Below are positions 34,451-48,500 of a stretch of DNA of 64,000 nucleotides, piece after piece. Numbering within the stretch: the stretch's first letter is position 1; each line of letters begins with the position of its first letter. Position numbers and translations under genes: made by a program. The notes beneath the pieces were generated by a model that made no database searches, was not told where the DNA came from, and saw nothing but the letters and a program-made list of their open reading frames with translations. This DNA comes from Corythoichthys intestinalis (taxonomy: Eukaryota; Chordata; Actinopteri; Syngnathiformes; Syngnathidae), in the NCBI RefSeq assembly GCF_030265065.1, contig NC_080416.1, positions 24,636,501-24,700,500 of the forward strand. The letters are read 5' to 3'.

Positions 34451-37400
34451 CTGTTAGGAGATAAAAAGTAAATAGCGAGAAAATTAAATATATTTTTGAC
34501 GTCTGGACCACGATGAATAGCAATCAATGCGTAAAGCGTGGCTGGAGATAACCGCAGTGCACCCCCTTGGCAACTTGTGTCATTTTTCTCATGCATTCCA
34601 ATTGGTAGATGAAAGGAGAGTGTTGTTCTTGTGACTTGCCGACCCACCCAGTGGAAAAAGTAGACGTAACAAAAAATGTGGGGAAAACGATAATGTTATT
34701 TTTTTCTATGGAAAAAGCCGTTTCCCGCCCCCTTTCAGGAGTGTAGGTGAAAAATGTTTTTCCATGTGACCGATCCAGGGAAAACCAATTTTAAATGGGG
34801 ATTTTTTTATGTAGATGTTTTCCCCCCACATTTTTCATGTCTACAGGAAAATACGTTGAATTTTAAAAAATTATTGATATAATTTTAATAACGTATTGGG
34901 GAGCAGTGTTGTTTAAGATGGCGTTATTTTTTCCGGTCGTAATCAAATTAATTACTTTTATCATCTTTGCTACGCCGTTACAGTTACTGCGTTAGTACGT
35001 TACTGCAATTTGGTTGAATGACGCGCGTGTTGTCTGAGAGAAACGGAGAGAGCAGAGCGGGAGTGGGGAGGATGGAACTCCCTTCCATCCTGTGTGTGAC
35101 GTCGTTGCAAACGTGATGCTATGTGGCTCCAATAAAACCTGACTGCAGCCGACAGCCTACAAACTACGCCCACATGATGCTACGGTAAATATTACATGTA
35201 CAGTGCTGCTCGAAAGTTTGTGAACCCCACAGCGATGGTCAGATTTTTTGTAAAAAAAAACTAAAATAACCTTATTAAATGTTAAGTTATACCCAAATCC
35301 ACAATACTGACATTCCAAATAATGGACTGAAACAAAAGAAATAGTTATATTGTCATTCTTTATTTAACAAAAGTGGTTGATTTAAGAAAAACTCAGATAT
35401 CATGTGTGCAAAAGTATGTGAACCCCTTCAGTTAATAGGATATTGCGCCTCCTTTTGCAGAGATTACCTCAACCAAACGGTTTCTGTAGTGACTAATCAG
35501 CCTCTCACATCTACTTTGGGGGATTTTTGCCCATTCTTCCTTGCAGAACGCAGTCAGTTGAGAGAGGTTTGATGGGCGTCTGGCATGAACTGCTCGCTTC
35601 AGGTCCCGCCACAGCATTTCAATGGGATTTAGGTCAGGACTTTGACTGGGCCAGTCCAGAACACGAATCTTCTTCTTTTTCAGCCATTCCTTGGTTGTAT
35701 TGCTGGAATGCTTTGGATCATTATCATGTTGCATGATCCACCTTCTGCCAAGCTTTAACTTCAAAACAGATGGCGTCAGGTTATGTTCTAGGATTTGACA
35801 ATATTCCTCAGAATTCATGATTCCCTGGACTATGTGGAGTTGTCCAGGTCCTGAGGATGAAAAGCAAGCCCAGATCTTGACATTCCCACCTCCATGCTTC
35901 ACTGTTGGGAGAAGGTTCTTTTGGTGGTATGCAGTGTTGACTTTTCGCCAGACATGGCGGTTTTGGTTGTGACCAAACAGTTCAATTTTGCACCTACATC
36001 AGTTGATGAAAACTCTTTTTAATTTAGTCTCGACAACACAACTGTTAAAAAAACAAAAAAAAAAACTACTGAATTGATTGATTAGGAAATCAGGTTGAAA
36101 TAATAGAAAATTCCAAAATGTTGAGGGGGTTCACAAACTTTTGAGCAGCACTGTATATAGAACTACATGAAAAATGATAGACTCAGCTGCGTTAGCACAT
36201 GTATAGAGAACTAGATGCGAAATGAGTGACTCACCGGCGTTAGTAAACAGCCGCCATCTTGAAGCAGTACACTGCTGGCCAAAAGTATTCGGACCCCTGC
36301 AATTCTGTTAGATAATGCTCAATTTCTCCCAGAAAATGATTGCAATTACAAATGCTTTGGTCGTAATATTTTCATTTATTTTGCTTGCAATGAAAAAACA
36401 CAAAAGAGAATAAAAATAAAATTAAATCATTATCATTTTACATAAACTCCAAAAATGGGCCGGACAAAAGTATTTTCACCCTCAGCCTAATACTTGGTAG
36501 GACAACCTTTAGACAAAATAACTGCGAACAACCGCTTCCTGTATCCAGTAATGAGTTTCTTACAATGCTCTGCTGGAATTTTAGACCATTCTTCTTTTGC
36601 CAACTGCTCCAAGTCTCTGAGATTTCAAGGGTGCCTTCTCCAAACTGCCATTTTCAGATCTCACCACAGGTGTTCTATGGGCTTCCTGGACTCATTGCTG
36701 GCCACTTTAGAAGTCTCCAGTGCTTTCTCTAAAACCATTTTCTAGTGTTTTTGAAGTGTGTTTTGGGTCATTGTCCTGATGGAAGACCCATGACCTCTGA
36801 AGGATACACAGCTTTCTCACACTGGGCCCTACATTATGCTGCAAAATTTGTTGGTAGTCTTCAGACTTCATAATGCCATGCACACAGTCAAGCAAGTCCA
36901 GTGCCAGAGGCAGCAAAGCAACCCCAAAACATCAGGGAACCTCCGCCATGTTTGACGGTGGGGACTGTGTTCTATTCTGTGAAAGCCTCGTTTTTTTTCC
37001 CTGTAAACTATGTTGATGTCTTTTCCCAAAAATGTCTACTTTTGTCTCATCTGACCAGAGAACATTCTCCCAAAAACATTTTTGGCTTTCTCGGGTAAAT
37101 TTTGGCAAACTCCAGCCTGGCTTTATTATGTCTCTGGGTCGGAAGTGGGGTCTTCCTGGGTATCGTACCATAGAGTCCCTTTTTTTCCAGATGCCGACGG
37201 ATAGTACGGGTTTACACTGTGGTACCCTCAGACTGCAGGACAGCTTGAACTTGATTCGATGTTCGTCGAGGTTCTTTATCCACCATCCGCACAATCTTTC
37301 ATTGAAATCTTTTGTTTAATTTTCTTTTCCGTCCACATCTAGGGAGGTTAACCACATTGCCATGGGCTTATTGATGACACTGCGCACGGTAGACACAGGA

Positions 37401-40400
37401 ACATACAGGTCTGTGGAGAAGGACTTGTAGCAAGATTGAGATTGCCCATGCTTCCTCACAATTTTGCTTCTCAAGTCCTCAGACAGTTCTTTCTTTTCTC
37501 CATGCTCAATGTGGCACACACAAGGACACGGGACAGAGGTTGCGTCAACATTAATCCATTTTAACTGGCTGCAAGTGTGATTTAGTTATGCCACCATCTG
37601 TTATGTGCCACAGGTAAGTAACAGGTGCTGTTAATTACCCAAACTAGAGAAGCATCACGTGATTTTTCAAATGGTGCCAATACTTTTGTCTGGCCCATTT
37701 TTTGGAGTTATGTGTAAAATGATAATGATTTTTTTTTTTTTTTTTTAATCCATTCCCTTTTGTGTTTTTTCATTGCAAGCAAAATAAATGAAGATATTAC
37801 TAACAAAGCATTTGTAATTGCAATCATTTTTTGGGAGAAATTGAGCATTATCTGACAGAATTGCAGAGCAAACCTAAGTAACTTTTTATCTAAAATACTC
37901 CAATATCAACAAAATCTTGACTTGAATCTATCTAAAAATTATGATACAGTTTTAAAGCTTTCACATGTCGAAAGTAGACGGAAGGGAACCAATTGAATAA
38001 TGGGAGCAATTTTAACAACTTTAACGGTTGTGAAAGACGTTATAGAAAGGATCAAATAATAATGTGTAAAACATTAAAAAAGTAACGCTTGTTACTTTTC
38101 CAAGTAACTAATTACTCTTACATTGAGGTAACTGAGTTACTAAATCAATTAAACTTTGAATATTCATCGACTAACACATTCCAAAATGACTAATATACGA
38201 CAAAGTATTTTGTCCGAAAGACTAAAGCTTTCAAAAACAACACCTGCTGCCAACGTGCAAAACAGACATTTACGCATTCAAAACCACTCCAAACACTTGC
38301 ATGGCAACTCATCAAAACAAAAGCAGAGCAGAAGGAAGGGAAACAAGAAACACACAACACAGGCAGGGGACGTACGATATCAGGAGCTATTTGTAAACGT
38401 GTCATAACTGTCGGCGTCGGGTCACGAGCAGCAAATGCAGCCCAAACTGGTCGAAAAGAGAACATTTGGGGGGGGGGGGGGGGGGGGGGGCGAACGTGTG
38501 TCACTGTAAGCCCTTTGGAGAATTTATTCATTATCCTTAATATCCACCTCAAGAGTCTCGTAAGGACAAAGATCATCAGTGTTTGCAACTTAAGATGGAT
38601 ATCAAAGATGTTGAATAAATGCTCAAATAGCTTAAGACAAGGGACAAACTCATCTTTGTTAGGGGCCAAAACATATTTATGTTTGTTTGCCAATGGACTA
38701 AACTAGCAAATGAATCGACAACTATTTTTATAGTCACGAATCGTTTGAAGCAGGGGTCCCCAAACTTTTTCCTGTGAGGGCCACATAACCTTCCCTTTTC
38801 TGATGAGGGGCCGGGGTCAGTTTGTAACAGAAAAAGTGTGACGATTGCAGGAGTGCCTAAATGTAAAAATGTATTGTTTTTCAGAAAGCCACAATCAAAC
38901 AACCCTTTCTGGACTCTTCACGGAACCAAAGTAAATAAAATAAAAATAATATAATATAATATAATATAATATAATTAGGGCTGTCAAACGATTAAAATTT
39001 TTAATCGAGTTAATCACAGCTTGAAAATAATCGTAATTAATCGCAATTCAAACATCTCTAAAATATGCCTTATTTTTCTGTAAATTATTGTTGGAATGGA
39101 AAGATAAGACACAAGATGGATATATACATTCAACATACTGTACATAAGTACTGTATTTGTTTATTATAAAAATAAATCAACAAGATAGCATTAACATTCT
39201 GTTAAAGCGATCCATGGATAGAAAGACTTGTATTTCTTAAAAGATAAATTTTTGAACAAGTTATAGAAATTTTATATTAAAACCCCTCTTAATGTTTTCG
39301 TTTTAATAAAATTTGTAAAATTTTCAATCAAAAAAATCAGTCGCACCCAAGCGCCAGCAGAGGGAGACAAAAACACAAGTAACAAGTGGACATGACACTC
39401 TGCTGTCATTTTAATCTGTTTGAGCGGGGCATGTGCGTTAATTGCGTCAAATATTTTAACGTGATTAATGAAAAAAATTAATTACTGCCCGTTAACGCGA
39501 TAACTTTAAAAAAAAAATTATTATTATTTTTTTTAATTCAGGGGGCCGGACCAAATGTGGCTGCGGGCTGTGTCCGGCCCGCGGGCAGTAGTGTAGGACC
39601 CCTGGTTTAAAGCAATGTGGACCAAGTCCGATCTTCGACAGCCCCTATCCAGCTTGTTTTCCATGTCTCCCTCCTTTGACACACTTGAATCAAATCATCA
39701 GCGAGCTCTGCAGGAGCCTGATAACGATCCTGATTATCTGATTCAGGTGTGTTGGAGGAGGGGGACATGTTAAACAAGCTGGATAGGGGCTCTCGAGGAC
39801 CGGACTTGGGCACCCCTGATTTTTGAGACTTTGAAATTGCGCAAATCCTCTTTTTCAATCATCTTAATCGAAAATAGTTTCATAAATTTAGAATTGACTG
39901 TATTTACCGTAATTTTTGGACGATAAGGCTCACCTGACTACAAGCCGCCACCGACCAAATTTGACACGAAAACGACATTTGTTCATAGATAAACCGCACC
40001 AGACTGTAAGCCGCAGCTGTCCTCAGTGTATTATTGGATACACCAAAAGATATGTGACACACTGTCATGAGCGTTATTGAATAGGGGGTGTGACAAAATA
40101 TCGAAATGGTGATATATCGTGATACTTTGTATCCCAAAAGGTTATCAATATGCTCCTGCCAAGAATCGAGATATCGTTTTAAAAAGGTGTTAATGTTAAA
40201 AAAACAAAACAAAACAACAAGTTGCTACCAAAATCTTCCACCATAATAGTGTAACTCTAAGGCTGCATTGACTGTGCTCGACGCCCAATCCATTTAGACT
40301 GGGAACATTCGTTCGTTCGAAATAGGGCTGAAGCTGTCGATTATTTTAGTAGTCGATTAATCGATGAACTATGTAGTTCGAATAATCGAGTAATCGGATA

Positions 40401-42505
40401 AGGAACATAAAAAAATAAAATATCTGAGCTGAGCCTCACACGGCCTATTGCTCATTTGAAGCACAGAAAGAAAACCGAGCATTCTCAGGCTTACCCCTCC
40501 CCCTCCCGTTTTATTTTTTGATGACTGTTGTCAAGCTCGCCTCTTCCCTAAAAGATGCGTGCAAGCTAGGCGCTAACACTAAAGCACAGCTCCATCGCAA
40601 ACGTAGCGCTCTGTCTCTCTCGCTCTTTGCTGACCGAATTGCTTAATGAATTCCGATTTGGGGGACTTGATATTTCAGACCGCAGTCAGATTCTGGAAAA
40701 AAATGGCCCAAATCGGATTTTAACCACATCTGAAAGTGACCTAGATCGGATTTGAAATGGTCCACTTTTATGCGACAAGTCCCGTTCAGACCGTCAATTT
40801 AATGCCAGACTCAGAAAAACACAAAAAATTCAGATTTTTGCATAAAGACCTGCGGTATGAACCTAGCCTTGGTGTCATCTGGCAAATTATCTCACTCTTG
40901 AATGGATGTAAAAGATCCGAGTTGGACATAAATGGTGGTGACAAAATTTGCTGGATGACACTCAATTACATCTGTCATACGCATTCATTAATGCCTATGA
41001 CAATGTCATGTCATACTTTTGACAGTGTTTTGACAGTCTTATGACGCTGCTGTCAAATAAAGTGATTCCTATTAATCTGAATAAATCAGCAAATAAGCTG
41101 CACCGGACATGCAGAATTCAAAATGAGGGGAAAAAGTAGCGGCTTATGGTCCGAAAATGTTTTCCTTATTAATTTATCCAAGAAAAAATACAGGGGAAAA
41201 AAACTGTAAATATTCTTTTCAAACTAAGTTTTCTTATTTTGAATGTTAAAGGGGAAGTTCAGGCTTAATCTTTGAGTTAGCGGGGGTTTAATTCGTCAGT
41301 GGAGTTCATTTTAAGAAATTCCGTGCTGTTTGTAAATTCTTTGTTAGTTTCAGGGCTCCGGAGTGGCTAAGCTAGCGCGAGTCAGTAGTGCCTGCTTAGC
41401 ATACTCAATAAAAAATGATATTACCAGATCTAACATTGTCAAATAAATTCAAAATGCAAATCATTGTCCGAAATACCCATGCGTCCAAACAATGTCACAC
41501 CAAACTGCCGTGATTCATTTCATTCTAAAGCAGGACTATTTTTTCAGATGCATAATGCAAACCACAAAAGAGAGTGCTCAGCCTTCCGTGACAAAACCGA
41601 TGTTATACTACTCAAATGTAGCTGTTCATACTTAGACATGTGCCGACTACCGGTTTCAAATTAATGTTCCAAAATGCATGGAGAAAGCCTTCGCTTGCAG
41701 CTGCAAGACTCAACCCTCCCCCACTGGTTGTTGCTCAGTGTCAGTGAGTCAGCTGTGCTACACGATGGCTGGAGGAGGTGAAACTCCTGAACTTTTTTCC
41801 CTTCATCGAAGAAAACGAAATCGCTGGTATGGGTATACTTCTGCTACAAAAAAGTTACGGATGGCCGCGGCTTAGAGGAGGAGGGCCAACCGACATCTAA
41901 ATCATGTTTGCGTAGGGTGGCTGCCCAGGAGGCAATACCTCCAATATGATTTCGCATTTATACAAAATTTAAGGTTAGTAAACACTGTCATGAATGCTTA
42001 CTACCAGCTACGAGAGTTAACTCCAGCATGTTTAGTGTGTCTAGCAGTGGTAAAACGTGTGGTATTCTCTCTGGCAACTGTCTGTGTTGAGAAAGAAAGT
42101 GTGTGTATAATGTAAACATGATACGAGTCATACACCCTTGCTTTTTTATGGAAAATGATTCAAATTGTTTTTGCTCTGATGGTAATAATGTTGAGACGTG
42201 GCTGTGGGTTTAGGCCAGGGGTGAGCAAACCGGTCCTCGAGGGCCGTAGTGGGTCCTGGTCTTTGTTCCAACTGACCCAGCACAGATAGTTTAACCAATG
42301 CGGTTTCAGCAGAAATCCGAAGCACCTGAATGCAATCGACTGATTGCACTTGTAAAACAGCAGATTGGTGAAAAGGTGTCCTCTTAATGGGTTGCAACAA
42401 AAACCCGCACCAACTGCAGCCCTTTGTGGAATAGTTTGCACACCCCTGGTTTAGGCTCACCTAAAGGTTTATTTATTTAAGGCATTTATTTTAATTTTAC
42501 TTAGA

Positions 42506-42565
<60 letters not shown>

Positions 42566-45500
42566 TTTTAAATTTATTTAAACTTAACGTTATACTCATG
42601 TTCCAATTTGCTAATGTTTTGAAAAATAAAAAATCCTGTTCAATTGATATATTTTTTTACCCAGATATCTCAAAGTAACACATTTTAGTATTGACATGCA
42701 ATGTTAAGTTTTAATAACTTTATCCTGAAAACATAGCCAACACTATTGATTGCATGGGTCATCGGTGATTTTCATGCGTGCATATGTTGTTTTTTATTGA
42801 TATGCTAAGCAGGCACCATTAGCTTAGCCACTCTGGAGCCCTGAAACCAACAAATAACTAACAAACTGCACAGAATTTGTTGAATTCAACTCCACCGACT
42901 AATTAAACCCCCACTAACTTGAAGATTAAACATCATTAAAAAAAATTCTGAACTTACCCTTTAATTAATGGGGGGAAACTGTCAATATTTTCTGATTTGA
43001 ATTTTGAAACTAAGCTGACGCACGATTCATTTAAGTGGGGCACGCATGATGTGGCCCCTGGGCCGTGAGTTTCAGACCTGTGGCTTAAGCTAAAAACACA
43101 AAAAAAGATTCTGCATTTGTGCTCCAGTGTGAATTGGTCACCTTTTCCGCTTCCTGTCTGCGTCGTTGGCCTTTTGGCTTTGGGAAATGGAGAAACTGTT
43201 GTCCCTGCGTCGTTTGCTAAACAAGAAGAAATAATATAGAAATCAGAGGTGGATAAGTAAAAAAAAAAATCAAATACAAAATCAAAAGAATAGCAAAAAT
43301 GAAATTTAAAAAACTTACTGTAAACTAGGCATGTGCCGGTTACCGGTTTCAAGGTTTACCCACTAAAATTTTCAATCATACCGTAGTACGGTATTAGCTA
43401 TTTTTTTTGTCTCAAAAATACAGCGAGAAACGGAGCGGGAGCGCTCACCCCTGCCCCTCTGGTTGTTGCTATGTCCGTCAGTGACGCTACTCTGTGCTAT
43501 AGACTAGAGTTGACACAATGGCTGAAGGTGGTGACCTTTTTCCCGTCAAAAAATCAAAATCACTTGTGTGGGATTATTTTGGTTACCGAAAAGAAGCAGA
43601 CAGCTGCGGCTGCAAGGGTGGGCAACACCTCAAACTTGATTTCACATTTACGTGACCATCATCAGTCTCTTTATACAAAATTTAAGGTAAGTAAACGCTG
43701 CCATTTACATTTCCCACCAGCACGAGACCTCTCTCCAGCATGTTTAGTGACAGTAAAACAAATACTATGACGTCAAGTAACTAGCTTGTTAACAAGGCAA
43801 ATAATGTGGCTATTTAGCATGCCTATAAAGCTAACCAGGTTCCTCTGTACCATTAGCCAACTTTTCTGAAGTCTTCCGAGCTAGGGTACTTGCCAACAGT
43901 CCCGGGTTGTGCGGGACAACCCATAATAAGTTCCGATTGGTATTGGCACTGCCGAGCGAACCAATCGGGAACTTCCAATATTGCGGGTTGTCCCTCACAA
44001 TCCAGGAATGTTGGCAACTTTTAATTCTTTCGCCATTGTAAACATCTGCTCAAAACAACAGTTTAATGATACAGCCTGTGGTTTATTTTCTCTCTGACGA
44101 CACACTCGCTCTCCATTATTATTAAACTATTTAATACGAATAGTAGTAGTGGTATATTAACCCAGAAAACGTGAACATACATTCCTGCATCATAACTTGG
44201 ACTATGAGAGAAATTTGTAGACAATGACCAAGTCTCTAAAAATGTTGAGACAGAGCTTTAAAGTGCCTATGACAGCAAAAAGCATGTTTATTTCTTATTT
44301 CACGCAGTATTTTATGCTTCCGGATGAAATGGACTGCTTGGATGTGTGTGGAAGCGATCGTGTTATTTATCCAATTTTTTGGAATCCCCGCCATGAAAAT
44401 TTATAACTTCCTGTTTTGACGAGGAATGCGAATGTGAAATCACCCTGGTCAGCATCTCACAATACAGGATTGCTTTATAGCATGCAGATGGACTGTGGAT
44501 TTAGCTGATTTTGCGGATTAATTCGTTTATTTTTCGCATCACGTCAGCCAAATGTGCTGCAGGGTTTTGTTGCTGCACCAGGGAGAGGCGTGCAAGCCTT
44601 TTTGGGTTTCAAATACCCCCACCACGAGATTGGCCAAAACAGGTCCGACAACTGTGGGACCATTGGACTTACGAGGAAGTGAGTCAACATCGTGTTTTGT
44701 ATTATGCCAAATACTGAGATCATGGCACACGTTTTAATACAGAGCTGGCTTGCATTTTGTGGCTGACAATGCTCCTTGTCCACCAAGAATGCCACTCAGC
44801 CGACGACCAGCGGCTTGTCGCACACCCCACTTTTGCTCGTGCGGTACTCCATATCGTCCAGACTTCCACCCCCCTTTGCCCTCTTTGTGTGCCCGGCAAT
44901 AGACCACTATCCTCGGGTTGGGCTCTAGCAGGTACGTGCTCCTCCGACGTCGGCCAGTTTGTCCGCCGGTCATTCTCCAGCTGCTTCCCCAGCAAACGAG
45001 CTCTCCTGCCCGCAGCAGTGGAACGACGAGCTTTAACTTGCTCACTGCCGGCAGAATTGCTGATCAGTGAAGACAATCGACAACCCTGCCGCCGTGTGAC
45101 ATAATCCGGGGTAGTTTTGTATAATTTTTTACTTAGAAAGGCGAGAATAAGACTTAGAAACACTGCTTGGTTTGGGTTAGCATGTCACCTAGCTGTCGCG
45201 CTTCCTGGTTTGCTTACGCTCTCTGAAGCCGGGGCAGGGAAATGACAAAAGCTGGACTAACTCTGGTGGCATAAAATATCATTCGGGAGGTGCAAGAAGT
45301 CGATAGTTTTGACCATTATGGAATAACTTTGCCATGTCGTACTGAATAAATGCATTTTGAATATTTCTTATTCCATTTAGCACAAGATTGTTATTTGTCA
45401 TGACTATACCATATATTTAGCAATTGGGGAAAAATACTTCTATATCCTGTAAAAATATTGGAGGGATTGAAACAATGACATTTTCCTGCTCTCTTCGTCG

Positions 45501-48500
45501 CATTTTCCTCGTTCTGAATAAATCCCCCTCAATGGGCTGAATTCTAAATCAAATGAAATCGTGACCCTGCCAACATCATCTCCCAGCTAGGGACGCTGGG
45601 GCGCTATAATGACAGGCAGGGCTAAACGGCACATTAAAAGACTAATTTCTCTTCATCTGCGCTTTGCCAAATTGTTGTATATAGTCGAATCGTCTCAAAA
45701 TATGATTCTAATTCACATAATAATGCTATTTAAGATTTTTTTTATGATGTCGCAGGTAATTAAGTCAGTGAAGTGCCTGATATACATATATTTTATTTAA
45801 AAGTGTTATTACTTTTTCATAGAAAATATTTCTGTTCTATTGTTTAGCAACTTGAGCTGTGGCTGTGGGTTTAGTCTATAAGTTCTATTTATTTCAATTT
45901 TATTTAGAATATTTCAGTTATTTTTTGTTATATTATTTATTCAAAATTATGTTCATGTCGATGTTCCAATTTGCAAAAATGTGAATTTTCTATGGATTTT
46001 TTAAAACCCGTACATCTCAAAATAACACATTTTAAAGCTATAATTGCAATACCGTGAAAGCGCGGTATTTTTGCTTAAGGTTATTATACTGTCAAAATCT
46101 CATACCGGCACATGCCTACTGTAAACCCATTCAACTTGAACCCAATTAGTGAAAGGCTCACATAATACATTTCCATGGTCTCAGGCTTTTCTTGAGCTGG
46201 AAACGGCCGAAAATAAGTGTGTCTATCTCAAAATGCTGTGATTAAACAACGCTGTGGAATACAAAGAAAACATTCCGCTCATGTTGTATATTTCTTAGAA
46301 GGAATTAGTCAGTAGTTTAAAATAAAAGTGCTCGAGGGGTCGGACACGTCTTCATGTCATGACGTTCTTTATAAATAGCTCCTCTCTAACTTGTCAGCTG
46401 TTTTAAAACTGCCACCAACAAAAAATCTATTGTTTTTTGTTTAATCGCGATGATAGATGTCCTAAAAATAAACATACAACGTCTGGTGATGAATACTGAC
46501 TGTGTGGTGTTGTTTTCTTGTTCCGGCGACTGACTCGGCCTCTCGACGTCACGTCTGCAGTCGCCTACGTCGCCGGGCGGTTCCGCCCGTTGACCGCCGT
46601 TACATCTTTCTGGCGAATTATCGGTCGGGGTCTTGTCCTCCCCGGACAATTCCCGCCAATGATTCTACGAGTCGGGAAGTACACATCACTTCTGTCGTTT
46701 GCGCTTCCAATAATAGACATTACATGCTCATTACCTGCACAGATGAGTCTCCCATGATGCACTTGGCTCCCTCGAGGACAGCCATGAAGGAGAAGCGTAG
46801 TTGGTCAGGCGTCTGGATGAGACCCATGCGGAACTTACGCATGTCCAGCAGGATCCCGCGAATGTCCAACGGTAATGCTTCTTTTTGTCTGTCCATCTGC
46901 CAGACATAAAAAAACAAAGGATGTCATTCCATGGGAAGCTATCTACAGTCAGCAGATAAAATCTCTCACCAACACTAGACAAGTGTCCACCAGCGAGAAG
47001 GTCCCCGAGCGGCCTATACCGGCACTGCAATGCACCACGGTGGGCCCGTGATCGGCGCCCAGGGCCCCCGACTCGCGAACCTTCAACAGGAAGTTGAGGA
47101 AGGACGCCGGCGATTCTGGCACGCCAAAATCTGGCCATGACGTGTAGTGAAAGTGGTGGATTTCCCTCTTCTCCCCTGTCTGTGAAACCACATTTTAAAA
47201 TGGCATTTGAAGTTACTTTCTATTAAAGGGGTCATAAATATTAAGATCAGCTGTATCCTTCATGATTAACACTGACACTAATGTTCAGCAGCTCCAGCAC
47301 TCTGGTGGTGTAGTAAGACTTGACGTCTTCTGACAGCAGCGTGACTAGGAAGCGCGTGTCTTTAAACGTCATTTCACGCTCCTCTGCCATTGGCCAGTAC
47401 TGAGCACACTTTTCCTGAAGGAGAACAAGATGATTAGAAACTAACGTACGATCATCTCAGAAAGTAGAGGTTGAATGTTTTTTTTGTGGACCATACTAAG
47501 GCAGCAGTTGTGTTGAAATTATTGATATCTTTTTCTGAGAACCCGACGAGCCAGCTTTTTGGTTTATCAAGAAAAGCCTGGTGGCCCGCCAGGCTTATAA
47601 AGCAGTGGTGAAAATCCTGCATAGGTTAGTACAAACTCTGGGTATGAATCATTCTACAAAACAACTAATAAACAGGAAAAACGAGCTATTTTCATCTTTC
47701 TGCAGTATTTTGTTTTTTAACTTCAGCTCAATAAACTGACATTGGAAAAACGGATTAAGGCTCGTTTTCCGTTATTGAATTACCAGTTTTTAATCGTGAA
47801 CTGGGAGATGAGTCATTTCTTGTTTTTTGTTAACACACATAAAAACAATTAACAGAACTGGGCTCATTTTCAGTTTTTTGTTTTCCAAAATTAGGCAAGG
47901 CAAGGCAAGGCAAATTTATTTATATAGCACAATTCAACACAAGGCAATTCAAAGTGCTTTACATCACATGAAAACCATAAAAATCACATTTAAATCAACA
48001 CAACGTAAAAACCAAGACAAAAGATCGCATTTACTCACAGAATAAAAATAAATAAATAAAAATAAAACAAAAATAAAAATAAAGCAAAAACTACTACTAA
48101 TAATAATCATTGAAATCAGCAATGGAGATAAGCACAAGAGGAATAGAAGGCAGGTAGATTGAAATATATAGACAGTTATGGATAAGCAGTGCTAAACAAA
48201 AGCGTTTTTAGCCCTGATTTAAAGGAGCTAACAGTTTGAGCATACTTCAGACGTTCAGGTAACTTGTTCCAGAGGTGAGGAGCATAATAACTAAATGCTG
48301 CCTCACCCTGCTTGGTTCTTGTTCTTGGAACATGCAGAAGACCCGTTCCAGACGACCTTAGGGGTCTAGATGTCTCATAGGAATCTAACAAGTCAAGCAT
48401 GTATTTTGGTCCAAGGCCATTAAGTGTTTTGTAGACGAGCAGTAGTATTTTATAGTCTATCCTTTGACTCACTGGAAGCCAGTGTAGCGATTTCAAAACC

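Larger units (their letters stand above)
34870..38150. repeat. Repeat cluster interrupted by two Tc1 elements
   Basis: The left part (34870-35160) has TTACTGCGTTAGTACGTTAC and the right part (38090-38150) has GTAACGCTTGTTACTTTTCC and TAACTAATTACTCTTAC, resembling the two ends of the 20220 family. The Tc1 copies at 35201 and 36266 lie inside. All of it is ptpn2 intron 9. Confidence 0.5.
41250..42963. mobile_element. Long-TIR element (AAAGGGGAAGTTCAGGCTTA) with a nested hAT relic and MITE
   Basis: The outer arms are inverted over about 170 bp. The left has TTTGTTAGTTTCAGGGCTCC and CTTAGCATACTC near 41342-41405, the right has GGAGCCCTGAAACCAACAAA near 42835, ending CTGAACTTACCCTTT. The interior 41640-42640 resembles the hAT element at 43326 (GTGCCGACTACCGGTTTCAA; CAGCATGTTTAGTGTG), and a young MITE sits at 42216. 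No intact frame. Confidence 0.65.

Noticed and set aside
38190-38693. 167-codon minus-strand frame with a poly-Pro run
   Set aside because: The proline run is the G homopolymer at 38468-38490; it lies in repeat-filled intron DNA with no family match.
43138-43216. ptpn2 ending at the TGA right after RKRKR
   Set aside because: The donor-like GTGACC overlaps this TGA, and an in-phase downstream exon supplies a PRLTDT-like tail. Kept as an alternative, not the main model.
42954-43352. 132-codon minus-strand frame over ptpn2 exon 9
   Set aside because: Wrong frame for the conserved KRRR/RKRKR peptide; no family resemblance.
44720-45163. Overlapping frames of 100-147 codons on both strands
   Set aside because: They fall in the GC-rich part of the family R repeat and are not open in the second copy.
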